Assembly: GCA_028283725.1 (NCBI GenBank)
Contig: JAPWKC010000002.1
Coordinates: 131,501-195,500 of the forward strand
Direction of reading: 5' to 3'
Origin: Neorhizobium sp.
GTDB taxonomy: Bacteria > Pseudomonadota > Alphaproteobacteria > Rhizobiales > Rhizobiaceae
DNA length: 64,000 nucleotides
The position numbers were made by a program, and so were the translations under genes. The notes under the pieces were generated by a model. The model searched no databases and had not been told where the DNA came from. It saw only the letters and a list, made by a program, of their open reading frames with translations. The stretch's first letter is position 1, and the number at the start of each line of letters is the position of its first letter. Positions 37,800-46,506 of this stretch are shown here, piece after piece.

Positions 37800-38680
37800 A
37801 ATCTCTTGCTGCAACTTCAGGCCGCGTGCTTCTCACCTGCGTCTTCGTCGGCATCGCCGCCGTGCTTGGCTCCCACATCTGGGACTACTACATGAACCGC
37901 CCCTGGACACGGGACGGCAAGGTTCAGGCCGATATCGTCCGCCTGACCACCGACGTGTCCGGGATCGTCAGCGACGTCAAGGCGCGTGACAACCAGAAGG
38001 TCAAGGCAGGCGATGTGATCTTCACCATCGACAGTGCGCGCTTCGAGCTTGCCAAGCGCCAGACAGACGCCGAGGTCGCAAGCGCGCTTGCTTCCTTGCA
38101 TCAGGCTCAGGCCGATCTGGCCCTTTACCAGCGCATCGGCGATGGCTCGGTCACTCGCCAGAAGATCGATCAGGCCCAGACCAGCGTCGACCAGGATCAG
38201 GCGACCTACCAGACGGCACTCGTCAACCGCGATATCGCCGCCCTCAATCTGGAGCGCTCGCAGGTTCGTGCGCCAGTCAACGGCGTGCTGACAAACTTCT
38301 CGCTTCAGCCGGGCGACTACATCTCTGCCGGCACGGCGGTTTCGGCCCTGGTCGACAGCGATTCCTACTATGTCGACGGATATTTCGAAGAGAACAAACT
38401 CGACCGGATCAAGGTGGGCGACAGTGCCCGCATCGGCCTGATGGGAACGTCCGAAGTGCTGAAGGGCCATGTCGTCGGCATCGCCGCCGGCATCCAGGAC
38501 CGTGAGCGTTCGGACACGACCGGCGCGCTTGCCAATGTCACCCCGACCTTCACATGGGTCCGGTTGGCGCAGCGCGTTCCCGTGCGCATCGAACTGGACG
38601 ACGTGCCGGCCGGAACGGCGCTGGTGGCCGGACGCACGGCAAGCGTGAGCATCGTCGAAGGCGCCGATAGCGGCCGTTAG
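37796..38680 (+). CDS. HlyD-family periplasmic adaptor (AaeA/EmrA-like)
   Basis: Membrane-fusion protein, 294 residues. A single N-terminal membrane segment (about 10-30) is followed by two lipoyl half-motifs flanking a helical hairpin (residues 40-170) and a beta-barrel domain with SYYVDGYFEENKLDRIKVGD. It links the FUSC exporter to the outer membrane or periplasm. The last codons overlap a RIME-like repeat that begins inside the stop codon, so the element has supplied or abuts the gene end. Confidence 0.92.
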   Translation: MKSLAATSGRVLLTCVFVGIAAVLGSHIWDYYMNRPWTRDGKVQADIVRLTTDVSGIVSDVKARDNQKVKAGDVIFTIDSARFELAKRQTDAEVASALASLHQAQADLALYQRIGDGSVTRQKIDQAQTSVDQDQATYQTALVNRDIAALNLERSQVRAPVNGVLTNFSLQPGDYISAGTAVSALVDSDSYYVDGYFEENKLDRIKVGDSARIGLMGTSEVLKGHVVGIAAGIQDRERSDTTGALANVTPTFTWVRLAQRVPVRIELDDVPAGTALVAGRTASVSIVEGADSGR

Positions 38681-38780
38681 AGCATTTTCGCCTTTCTTCG
38701 AAACGCAAAACTGCTCTATCTCTTTGTTTCCACGCAATTCCGGACGCAAAACCGGTTCCCACGTTTGCTGGAATTGCTCT
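38679..38780. repeat. RIME-like rhizobial intergenic mosaic element
   Basis: About 102 bases made of two palindromic modules. The first is bounded by AGAGCA and TGCTCT. The second has GCAATTCC (38734-38741) pairing with GGAATTGC (38770-38777) and inner GCAAA/TTTGC arms around ACCGGT. Architecture and words such as CAAAACCGGTTCCCAC are those I associate with RIME-class repeats of Rhizobium and Sinorhizobium. It starts within the stop codon of the adaptor gene. Confidence 0.75.
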
Positions 38781-38875
38781 AAGCTATCTTGTCCCGGCCG
38801 CGGCTGGAACGAACGAAAGCCCTGTACTCGATGAGGCGATGCCAATCGCCTCATCGAGACTATCAATCGATACTG

Positions 38876-39607
38876 TCAAAGGCGGCGCGCGGCGCCGCTT
38901 GCCACCACTTGCCCGGTTGGCAATCCGGTGGGCGAGCCACCGGCTGGCTCCACGCTGACGGCCAATGTGGCACCTTCCGCAAGCCCGCCGCGCAGTTCGA
39001 TCGGAACGACGATCTCTCCGCCGCTTTCAGGCCGGAAAATACCGAGCGAACGCGCAGCGCCGGTTTTCGGCATCAGCCACAGTTGAAGAACCTTGGCGTC
39101 CGGCCGCTGTGCGGCGACAGGCACCACTTTCAGACGGCCGCTTCCGGCATCGTAGGAGGCCAGCAGATCGACACGTTGATCGACGGCCGCCAGTTCGGCG
39201 ACCAGAGCAGGAACTGGTGGCTTCGCCGGCGCCACTGCGCGCACGGCATAGATTACAGCCACGACCGCAATCACACCCGCGCCGAGGCTCGTCCAACGCC
39301 ATGCGCGGACCGAATGCCACAAACCGGGATTGAGGGTGCGGGTGGGGGGCACATCATAGGCCATGCCCATCAACCGCCGCTCGATCGAACCGAGCGCGAG
39401 CGGTGCGTTGACGAACACGTCCTCGTCATCCTTGAACGACGCCAACTCGCTGCGCCAGCGATGCACGATCCGCGCAAATGCCTTGTCGCGGGCCATGCGC
39501 TGCTCTACCCGGCGGCGGGCCTCCTGCGGCAGCACGCCCAGGACATACTCGCCTGCCAGAATTTCATCCTGAGCTCGACCGCCCTGGCTCTGGTCCCCTG
39601 ATGTCAT
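38876..39607 (-). CDS. Anti-sigma factor (RskA-like)
   Basis: Membrane-bound anti-sigma factor, 243 residues. The N-terminal helical sigma-binding part (EILAGEYVLGVLPQEARRRVEQ) is followed by one membrane segment near 105-125 and a C-terminal RskA-type extracytoplasmic domain (LWLMPKTGAARSLGIF). It would hold an ECF sigma factor inactive until an envelope or oxidative signal. The start is the ATG at MTSGDQ; a longer open frame lacks family features. No sigma gene lies beside it: the 310 bases upstream hold no sigma-like frame, which is unusual. Confidence 0.82.
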   Translation of the reverse strand: MTSGDQSQGGRAQDEILAGEYVLGVLPQEARRRVEQRMARDKAFARIVHRWRSELASFKDDEDVFVNAPLALGSIERRLMGMAYDVPPTRTLNPGLWHSVRAWRWTSLGAGVIAVVAVIYAVRAVAPAKPPVPALVAELAAVDQRVDLLASYDAGSGRLKVVPVAAQRPDAKVLQLWLMPKTGAARSLGIFRPESGGEIVVPIELRGGLAEGATLAVSVEPAGGSPTGLPTGQVVASGAARRL

Positions 39608-39917
39608 GGCCCTGCGCACTCTTTCTCGAAAGCCGGCTGCGATCAAAGAGCTCTCTTGTGGCCTCGCAAAAAGCGTGACGGGTAATGCAGGCTCCACATC
39701 GGATCTGCCGCAACTTTACGGCAAGCCTGTGGAGTCAACCATCCGGGCCGCGGATTTTCCTGCCGCCTTGCCCGCCTTCACCCCTGTGCCGAGAACTTCT
39801 CCCCCTTCATCTATAATGACCGGGCATGGAAATTGACAAGATGTGACGCGATGAAAGTGCGCATATCGTAATATAGCTTGAAGAATAGTTGCTGTCCCGC
39901 GACCCAGCTGTCCAGGG
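39608..39917. other. Intergenic region upstream of the anti-sigma gene, no sigma gene found
   Basis: I examined both strands for a sigma-70 region 2/4 fragment because an ECF sigma factor is expected here. None of the short frames resembles one. Nothing else is recognisable apart from moderately AT-rich sequence near 39840-39890 that may hold promoters. Confidence 0.45.
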
Positions 39918-40736
39918 TCAGCCCTGGCGACGCAGGGGACCGTCCGTATCGTTTGCAGCATGCACCGCCGTCACCGGTTCTTGCGGCGGCGGCGGGCGAC
40001 GGCGCAGGCGCACGCCCTTCAGCCAGATCTTCAGCGCTTCCCAATGGATGCCGCCGACGACCCGCAGCGTCAGGAAAGGGATCGCAAAGAACGCCTTCAG
40101 AAGCGTGGCGTCGGTGAGCGGCTGACGCCGCCCGAGATGGCGGGCTGTCAGGACGAGTTCCCCGTCACGATCCAGCGTGTCTATCTTGATCGAAAACGTG
40201 TCGCCGGGCGGCGTCACACGGAAACGGTAGCGCAGGTCCATATCCATGAAGGGCGACACGTAGAATCGCTTGTCGCAATGCTGCACGATCTCGCCACCGG
40301 CCAGGCGGGTCTCGACCGGGATCATGTAGGAATGGCGTTCGCCGAACGTATTGTCGACCTCCCAGAGGATGGCGACGGGCGCGCCATGTCGGTCGTGGCA
40401 GAAATAGATGCTGAGCGGATTGAAGGCCCAGCCGAGCAGCCGCGGCATGGCCAGAAGCATGATCGGCCCGCCATCCGGTTTCAGCCCGACCTTGCGCATT
40501 GCCGCCTCCACCTGCTGGCGCAGATCCGAGCCGGAGCGATCGCCTCTGTCTCTCCGGTAGAAGGAAAAGAGATTGAAGCGATCGATCGAAAACAGCCGCA
40601 GACCTTTATCGAGCGCATCGAGCTCATCGAGATCGAGCAGAAGGGAATAGATCCGGTAGGCGAGTTTATGAGACTTCGGCTTCATCCGCGCATGGGTCAC
40701 GTGACCCGGAAACAGACCGGAGCGGAAGGTGCTCAT
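39918..40736 (-). CDS. DUF1365 family protein
   Basis: Uncharacterised conserved protein, 272 residues. It begins MSTFRSGLFPGHVTHARMKP and carries the family stretches RLLGWAFNPLSIYFCHD and NTFGERHSYMIP. Its start overlaps the stop of the FAD protein gene by 4 bases. In many proteobacteria the pair occurs with a cyclopropane-fatty-acid-synthase-like methyltransferase under ECF sigma/ChrR control and is tied to membrane lipid modification under singlet oxygen stress. The methyltransferase is absent here. The anti-sigma gene next door fits that theme. Confidence 0.88.
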   Translation of the reverse strand: MSTFRSGLFPGHVTHARMKPKSHKLAYRIYSLLLDLDELDALDKGLRLFSIDRFNLFSFYRRDRGDRSGSDLRQQVEAAMRKVGLKPDGGPIMLLAMPRLLGWAFNPLSIYFCHDRHGAPVAILWEVDNTFGERHSYMIPVETRLAGGEIVQHCDKRFYVSPFMDMDLRYRFRVTPPGDTFSIKIDTLDRDGELVLTARHLGRRQPLTDATLLKAFFAIPFLTLRVVGGIHWEALKIWLKGVRLRRRPPPPQEPVTAVHAANDTDGPLRRQG

Positions 40737-42115
40737 GCGACCTCGACCTCGTGAATGTGCGGAGGAGCCGCAGCCGGCCTCGTACGGACAATGCGGCCGC
40801 TGTCATCAGCCACGATCCAGGGCCGCCGCAGGCCACCAAGATCTTCCGCCACGGCCAGCCCCGACTGCAGCCCGTCCTCATGGAAACCGGCACCGAAATG
40901 GGCGCCGCAGAACCATGTATTTCGCAGGCCCTGCAACCCCCAGATCTCCCGTTGGGCACGATCGGTCGCAAGATCGAAGACCGGGTGCTCATAGCTTTCG
41001 CGCTTTATAACAAGGTCTTCGCGCGGCGCACGGCGCGGATTGAGCGTGACGAAGACCGGCGGCGCATCTCCCAGAGGCTGCAGCCGGTTCATCCAGTAGG
41101 TGATCGATGGCTGGGACGGCCCGTCCGCGCCTTCGGCAATATAGTTCCAGCTCGACCAGGCGCCCCGCCGCTTCGGCATGAGGTCGATATCGGTATGCAG
41201 CACCGCCTCGTTGCGGGCGTAATGGAACGCACCGAGGATGCGACGCTCTTCGCCATCGGCATCCTGAAGCAGCGACAGCGCCTGATCCGCATGCGTGGCG
41301 ATCACGACATCGTCGAAGAGACGCGCCTGGCCGCGGCCATCGATGACCTCCACCCGCCCCCCGATGCGGCGTAGCGACCGGACGGGGTTGGACAGTTCGA
41401 TGCGATCGGCGAAGCTTTCGGTCATTCTTCGCACATATTGCCGGCTGCCGCCTTCGACCGTGCGCCAGACCGGCCGGTTCCACAGTTCAAGCAGACCGTG
41501 GTTGCTGCAAAAGCGGACGAAGTTGGCGGCCGGATAGGCACCGATATCCATGGCCGGCGTCGACCAGATGGCGGCAGCCATCGGAAACAGATGGTCCTCG
41601 CAGAAAGCCCGGCTATAGCCTTTGCGCTTCAGGTAGTCGCCGAGCGACATGCCCTCCATCAGCGGCAGGTCGCGTGGTGCCATGCGGTAGAACCGCAACA
41701 GGTGCCCCATCATCGACCAGAAACGCGCACTGACGAGATTGGATTTCTGGGCGAAAAGACCAAACCCGGTGCCGCCGGAATATTCGAATGCGCCCTCATC
41801 GAGCGATACGGCAAAAGACATGCTGGAGGCGACGGTCGGAACGCGGAGGTTATCGAAAAGCGCCGTCAGGTTCGGATAGGTCACCTGATTATAAACGATG
41901 AAACCGGTATCGACGGACACCGTCCGCGGCCCGTTCAGCCCTGAATGCTGGAAATCGACCGTATTGCTGTGGCCGCCGATCCTGTCTGCCGCCTCGAAGA
42001 CGGTAACGTCGTGGCGCTTGGAAAGAAGCCATGCAGCAGAGAGGCCCGAAATGCCGGTGCCGATGACGGCGATGGCGCGCCTGCGCCCGGCACCGCTACG
42101 ATCGTGAAAGCCCAT
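40733..42115 (-). CDS. FAD-dependent amine-oxidase-like protein
   Basis: Flavoprotein of 460 residues. The N-terminal AVIGTGISGLSAAWLLSKR and EAADRIGGHSNTVDF are the dinucleotide-binding and second FAD motifs of the amine oxidase/phytoene-desaturase superfamily. GAHFGAGFHEDGLQSG near the C-terminus is the FAD-closing motif. It is the first gene of a two-gene unit with DUF1365. Substrates are probably lipid acyl chains, by analogy with homologues near ChrR-type regulators; the true reaction cannot be read from sequence. The ribosome site is GAGAGGA. Confidence 0.88.
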   Translation of the reverse strand: MGFHDRSGAGRRRAIAVIGTGISGLSAAWLLSKRHDVTVFEAADRIGGHSNTVDFQHSGLNGPRTVSVDTGFIVYNQVTYPNLTALFDNLRVPTVASSMSFAVSLDEGAFEYSGGTGFGLFAQKSNLVSARFWSMMGHLLRFYRMAPRDLPLMEGMSLGDYLKRKGYSRAFCEDHLFPMAAAIWSTPAMDIGAYPAANFVRFCSNHGLLELWNRPVWRTVEGGSRQYVRRMTESFADRIELSNPVRSLRRIGGRVEVIDGRGQARLFDDVVIATHADQALSLLQDADGEERRILGAFHYARNEAVLHTDIDLMPKRRGAWSSWNYIAEGADGPSQPSITYWMNRLQPLGDAPPVFVTLNPRRAPREDLVIKRESYEHPVFDLATDRAQREIWGLQGLRNTWFCGAHFGAGFHEDGLQSGLAVAEDLGGLRRPWIVADDSGRIVRTRPAAAPPHIHEVEVA

Positions 42116-42255
42116 GCATTCCTCTCCAAACCCGTGACCGGCCGTCTGACCGCTCTCCCTGGAGCCTATTACGGATCATCTTTGCAAACGGTTCAGAAAT
42201 TCATGCCGCGGCACGCCGTTTCGCGCGACCACGACCGAAACCGCCCTGTCTTCGA

Positions 42256-43167
42256 TCAGATTGCGCCGTGCCGCGTCTGGGCAAGGCTCCAGAATGTTTC
42301 GGCAAGATCGGCCATCCGGGCCCGCGGGCGGATCAGCACGATCTTCACATCGATCGACCAACCGGCCTCCCCGGCAACCGCCAGCCGGCCGTTGCGGATC
42401 TCTTCTGCGGCAAGGCTTTGCGGTATCCACGCCACGCCCTTCCCCTCGATAGCGAGCCCTTTCAGGGCCATCGCAAGGTGGGAGGTAAAAACGGTCGACA
42501 GATGGAGGCCGTCCATGCGCGGCCCCAGGCTTGACGCAAGGATGCGGCCCATGCCGGATGTTTCGGCAAACGCGAGGTAAGGCACCGGACTGCGGGCCGT
42601 ACCGGGAAGACGATGAAGCGCATCGCCCGTTCCCGGCGCAACACTGCTGACCGGAACGAGACGATCGGTCGACAGTTGCAGGTAGCGATAGGTCTGCTCG
42701 TCGAGCCGGATGCGGCTCGCCTCATGATGATGACACAGCAGGAACTGCGCCCTGCCGTCTGCCATGATGCGCTCGCATTCGTTCATGTCGTCGGACAGAA
42801 GCCGCATCGGCGTCGTCGCCGCGATCTGCCCGAGGCTTTGTACCCAATGGGGAAAGAAGATGAAGGAGAGCGCATGCGTGGCGGCAAACGTCACGGCGGA
42901 CGTCGCCGCGCGCGCCTGCTCGATCTGATGGCGCGCCCGATCGAGCCTGTCGGTGATCTCGCTTGCGGCACCGAGCATGATCTCGCCCTCTGGCGTCAGC
43001 CTGAGACGATGGGTCGAGCGATCGACGAGCTGTGCACCGCACCACTCTTCCAACGCCCGGATACGCCGACCGAAGGCAGGCTGGGTGACGTTGCGCCTCT
43101 CCGCCGCCCGCGAAAAATTCAGGGTCTCGGCCAGAGATTGAAGATCGGCAAGCCAGGCGGTTTCCAT
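42256..43167 (-). CDS. LysR-family regulator divergent from the tartrate dehydratase gene
   Basis: LysR regulator of 303 residues. The helix-turn-helix covers residues 5-65 (LNFSRAAERRNVTQPAFGRRIR). The effector domain follows from about 90. The start METAWLAD is preferred over an in-frame extension of 25 residues because AGAGG lies just upstream and family proteins begin here. It is divergent from the enolase-superfamily gene over 196 bases of AT-rich DNA containing the expected LysR sites. Tartrate or a related acid sugar is the likely inducer. Confidence 0.9.
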   Translation of the reverse strand: METAWLADLQSLAETLNFSRAAERRNVTQPAFGRRIRALEEWCGAQLVDRSTHRLRLTPEGEIMLGAASEITDRLDRARHQIEQARAATSAVTFAATHALSFIFFPHWVQSLGQIAATTPMRLLSDDMNECERIMADGRAQFLLCHHHEASRIRLDEQTYRYLQLSTDRLVPVSSVAPGTGDALHRLPGTARSPVPYLAFAETSGMGRILASSLGPRMDGLHLSTVFTSHLAMALKGLAIEGKGVAWIPQSLAAEEIRNGRLAVAGEAGWSIDVKIVLIRPRARMADLAETFWSLAQTRHGAI

Positions 43168-43229
43168 TCGACAACCTCTTTCGCAGTGCACCATGAGCAC
43201 CAACAGGAACGCATCATCGCGCTCCATTC

Positions 43230-43290
43230 TCCAATATATCAATGCATTACATCAATCTATATCCCGATTTTCATGCCATATCAGCATTAA
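43230..43290 (+). promoter_or_regulatory. AT-rich promoter/LysR binding region
   Basis: This stretch contains ATATATCAATGCATTAC and CATCAATCTATAT, a loose dyad of the T-N11-A kind used by LysR proteins, in the middle of the divergent intergenic region. No single site can be fixed by eye. Confidence 0.3.
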
Positions 43291-43363
43291 ACTGGCTCCC
43301 ATCGGCATTGGACGCTGAAGACTGTGCCTTCTATCAGGAAGGAACAGCAGCCGGGAGAAACAC

Positions 43364-44527
43364 ATGCGTATCATCGACGTTCGCGAAGTCACCAAGCCGA
43401 TCTCATCGCCTATCCGCAACGCCTATATCGACTTTTCCAAGATGACGGCGAGCCTCGTCGCCGTCGTGACGGATGTCGTCAAGGACGGCCGCCGCGTCGT
43501 TGGTTACGGCTTCAATTCCAATGGTCGCTATGGCCAGGGCGGGCTCATCCGCGAGCGTTTCAAGGATCGCATCCTCGAAGCAGAGCCGTCGAGTCTGATC
43601 AACGATGCCGGCACCAATCTCGATCCGCACAAGATCTGGGCGACGATGATGAAGAACGAGAAGCCCGGCGGCCATGGCGAGCGCTCGGTCGCCGTGGGCA
43701 CGATCGACATGGCGATCTGGGATGCCGTTGCCAAGATCGAGGGCAAGCCGCTCTTCCGGCTTCTGGCCGAAATGAAGGGCGTTGAGGCCAAACCGAGGGT
43801 CTTCGTCTATGCCGCGGGTGGCTATTATTATCCGGGCAAGGACAACAGCGCGCTGCGAAACGAGATGCGCGGCTATCTCAACCGCGGTTATAATGTCGTC
43901 AAGATGAAAATCGGCGGCGCCTCGATCGACGAGGACCGCGGCCGGATCGAATCCGTCCTCGCCGAAATCGGCTCGCAAGCAAGGCTCGCCGTCGATGCCA
44001 ATGGCCGGTTCGATCTGGAGACCGGCATTGCCTATGCCAAGATGCTGCGGGATTATCCGCTCTTCTGGTACGAGGAGATCGGCGATCCCCTGGATTACGC
44101 ATTGCAGGCGGCGATCTCCGAATTCTACGATGCGCCGATGGCAACCGGCGAGAACCTCTTCTCTCACCAGGATGCCCGCAACCTCCTGCGCTATGGCGGC
44201 ATGCGGCCCGATCGCGATTATCTGCAATTCGACTGCGCCCTGTCTTACGGCTTGGTCGAATATCTGCGCACGCTCGATGTATTGCGTCAGTTCGGCTGGT
44301 CGCCGTCACGCTGCATCCCGCATGGCGGCCACCAGATGTCGCTCAATATCGCAGCCGGGCTTGGGCTCGGCGGCAACGAGAGCTATCCCGACCTGTTCCA
44401 GCCTTATGGCGGCTTCCCGGATGGCGTGAAGGTGGAGGATGGCCATATCACCATGCCGGACCTGCCGGGCATCGGCTTCGAGGGCAAGTCGGACCTCATC
44501 AGCGTGATGCGCGAACTGGCGGAGTGA
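43364..44527 (+). CDS. tarD: Enolase-superfamily dehydratase, D-tartrate dehydratase-like
   Basis: Mandelate racemase/muconate lactonising family enzyme, 387 residues, predicted to dehydrate D-tartrate to oxaloacetate. The second catalytic-domain strand gives Lys180 and Lys182 (VVKMKIGG). Metal ligands are Asp211 (VDANGRF), Glu237 (YEEIGDP) and Glu263 (TGENLF); a catalytic His is at 320 (IPHGGHQ). These positions are all two lower than those I recall for Bradyrhizobium D-tartrate dehydratase (Lys184, Asp213, Glu239, Glu265, His322). A dehydratase for another acid sugar remains possible. It ends in a clear terminator. Confidence 0.85.
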   Translation: MRIIDVREVTKPISSPIRNAYIDFSKMTASLVAVVTDVVKDGRRVVGYGFNSNGRYGQGGLIRERFKDRILEAEPSSLINDAGTNLDPHKIWATMMKNEKPGGHGERSVAVGTIDMAIWDAVAKIEGKPLFRLLAEMKGVEAKPRVFVYAAGGYYYPGKDNSALRNEMRGYLNRGYNVVKMKIGGASIDEDRGRIESVLAEIGSQARLAVDANGRFDLETGIAYAKMLRDYPLFWYEEIGDPLDYALQAAISEFYDAPMATGENLFSHQDARNLLRYGGMRPDRDYLQFDCALSYGLVEYLRTLDVLRQFGWSPSRCIPHGGHQMSLNIAAGLGLGGNESYPDLFQPYGGFPDGVKVEDGHITMPDLPGIGFEGKSDLISVMRELAE

Positions 44528-44547
44528 GCCCCGAAGTCCGCCGACAA

Positions 44548-44590
44548 CGCCCTGCACAGCTCTTTTGAAAAACAGCGCAGGGCGATTTTT
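44548..44590 (+). terminator. Rho-independent terminator after the dehydratase gene
   Basis: CGCCCTGC pairs perfectly with GCAGGGCG, followed by ATTTTT. The loop of 21 bases is long but can pair partly (CAGC with GCTG-like residues). Confidence 0.8.
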
Positions 44591-44599
44591 ATCGACCCA

Positions 44600-45166
44600 T
44601 CAAACGGCAGTGGTCGAAGCGATGGCCTCAAGCGCCTGGGTGAAGATCGACAGATCGCGTGACGGGTCGGCCGGGAGGGTCGCCGCGCGAAAAACGCGGC
44701 CGCCGGTCGCTTCGATGCCGCCGTCGATCATCAGGTTATCGGCCATGCCATGATTTTCGATCGCCACGCCGTCGGGGCCGCGTGGACGGCCGGATGTCTC
44801 GTCGATCGCCTGTCCCGCATACCATTCGGCCCGCACCCGAAGGCCGTAGTCGTCCGGGTGGTTCGTATAGGCAAAGACCACCTTTGCCAAAGCGATCATG
44901 AAGCCGATCTCGTAGACGGTTCCGGCATCGGCGCTGACGCCGCGGAACGGCGTGATATTGGCCAGACAGACATCGGCACGGCGCATTGCATCGTCGTTCC
45001 GGGCGTAGATTTCGGCCGCCGTGCGCTTGACGGGCGTCTGGTTCTCGTCGCTGCCGGGACCGGTCGGCTCGAAGCCGTACTGGCGCGCGAGACGGCGCTT
45101 TTCGGCCATCACGGCAAGGGCATCAGGCAGGAAGACTTCGGGGCCGGCGAGATAGATCGTGGGCAT
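44600..45166 (-). CDS. Nucleoside 2-deoxyribosyltransferase family protein
   Basis: Cytoplasmic enzyme of 188 residues in the deoxyribosyltransferase family, which exchange bases on 2'-deoxynucleosides or hydrolyse deoxynucleotides. The N-terminus IYLAGPEVF is the family hallmark; DVCLANITPFRGVSADAGTVYEIGF carries the conserved Asp, and the catalytic Glu is the one in GTVYEIG. It stands alone between convergent and divergent neighbours. The length is typical. The specific nucleoside is not readable. Confidence 0.88.
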   Translation of the reverse strand: MPTIYLAGPEVFLPDALAVMAEKRRLARQYGFEPTGPGSDENQTPVKRTAAEIYARNDDAMRRADVCLANITPFRGVSADAGTVYEIGFMIALAKVVFAYTNHPDDYGLRVRAEWYAGQAIDETSGRPRGPDGVAIENHGMADNLMIDGGIEATGGRVFRAATLPADPSRDLSIFTQALEAIASTTAV

Positions 45167-45489
45167 GAATGACTTTCATGAGAACGGGATTGAGATCGCT
45201 TGCGGGATGAGCCACGGAAGATAGCCTCTCGGTTGCGCAAAATTCAACACCGTCACGACGCCGTTGCCGGCCCGGCAAAACCTTGCCGGCGCAAAAGCCT
45301 CGCGTGCTTCTTGCTTGGCTTGCGCGGCACTCCGGCCCATGATGGAAAGCTATTCTCCGGAACAGGCAGAAGACATCTCGCCCTTTGCTTGCAACGCTCT
45401 ATCTAAACCGCTCAACTCGACTGCATTGCCTGATCATCTCTATACAGCAGGCCAATTTTGACGGCCGCACTTCCGGAGGAAACCAGCTC
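45167..45489. other. Divergent intergenic region, nothing recognised
   Basis: This separates the deoxyribosyltransferase gene from the compatible-solute transporter. GGAGGA at 45475-45480 is the ribosome site of the downstream gene. Two GCCGGC words with TTG flanks occur near 45267-45293. No gene, RNA or clear promoter could be supported. Confidence 0.4.
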
Positions 45490-46413
45490 ATGTTCATTCA
45501 GAAGAAGCTTCTGGCATTCGCGTTTGCCCTTGGCGTCTCGGCCACGGTCGCCGCGACCGGTGCCAATGCCCAGGTCGTCGTCTCGTCCAAGATCGACACC
45601 GAAGGCGGCGTGCTTGGCAATATCATACTGTCGGTGCTGAATGCCAACGGCATCAAGACCACGGATCGCCTGCAGCTGGGCGCCACGCCCGTGGTACGCA
45701 AGGCGATCACCGCCGGAGAAATCGATATCTATCCGGAATATACCGGCAACGGCGCCTTCTTCTTCCAGAAGGCCGATGATCCGGCCTGGAAGAATGCCGC
45801 CAAGGCCTATGAGACGGTGAAGAAGCTCGATTACGATGCCAACAAGATCGTCTGGCTCACGCCTTCGCCGGCCAACAACACATGGGCGATCGCCGTGCGC
45901 CAGGACGTTGCCGATACCAACAAGCTGAAATCGCTGACCGACCTTGGCAAGTACGTGGCAGGCGGCGGCAAGATCGTGCTGGCCGCGTCGTCGGAATTCG
46001 TCAATTCGCCGGCGGCTCTCCCGGCCTTCCAGACGACCTATGGCTTCAAGCTCAAGCCGGACCAGCTGATCACGTTGTCGGGCGGTGACACGGCTGCAAC
46101 GATTGCAGCCGCCGCCAACCAGACCAACAATGCCAATGCCGCGATGGTCTATGGCACCGATGGCGGCATTGCGCCTTCCGGTCTCGTCGTTCTCGACGAC
46201 GACAAGGGCGTGCAGCCCGTCTACCAACCCGCGCCGATCGTCCGCGAGGACGTGTTGAAGAAGAACCCGCAGATCGAGAGCCTGCTGAAGCCGGTCTTCG
46301 AAAAGCTCGATCTCAAGACATTGCAGGACCTGAACGGCCGCGTGCAGGTTGGCGGCGAGCCGCCGAAGACCGTGGCGGAAGACTTCTTGAAGAAGAACGG
46401 CTTTCTGAAATAA
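45490..46413 (+). CDS. osmF: Compatible-solute (glycine-betaine-type) binding protein, OsmF/YehZ family
   Basis: Periplasmic binding protein of 307 residues for a quaternary-amine-type ABC importer. The signal peptide ends near ATGANAQ. The OpuAC fold features VVSSKIDTEGGVLGNI and IDIYPEYTGNGAFFF are plain. The start has a GGAGGA site 10 bases upstream. The gene order binding protein, permease, ATPase, permease is the yehZYXW order of E. coli. OsmF-type systems bind glycine betaine weakly in some species, so the true ligand may be another trimethylammonium or related compound. Confidence 0.9.
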   Translation: MFIQKKLLAFAFALGVSATVAATGANAQVVVSSKIDTEGGVLGNIILSVLNANGIKTTDRLQLGATPVVRKAITAGEIDIYPEYTGNGAFFFQKADDPAWKNAAKAYETVKKLDYDANKIVWLTPSPANNTWAIAVRQDVADTNKLKSLTDLGKYVAGGGKIVLAASSEFVNSPAALPAFQTTYGFKLKPDQLITLSGGDTAATIAAAANQTNNANAAMVYGTDGGIAPSGLVVLDDDKGVQPVYQPAPIVREDVLKKNPQIESLLKPVFEKLDLKTLQDLNGRVQVGGEPPKTVAEDFLKKNGFLK

Positions 46414-46506
46414 CATCACCCTCCGTTCGTCATCGCCATACCATGCGGCTGCCTCCGGCGGCCGCACCTGTCCATTGAACGAAACGCAGGACCAGACGAG
46501 GACCGC

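Noticed and set aside
39606..39836. Short plus-strand frame in the gap before DUF1365, considered as a sigma fragment
   Set aside because: Wrong strand and no sigma region 2 or 4 residues.
45264..45300. GCCGGC-rich stretch as a terminator
   Set aside because: The two words are direct repeats of a self-complementary hexamer and not arms of a defined stem, and no T run follows.
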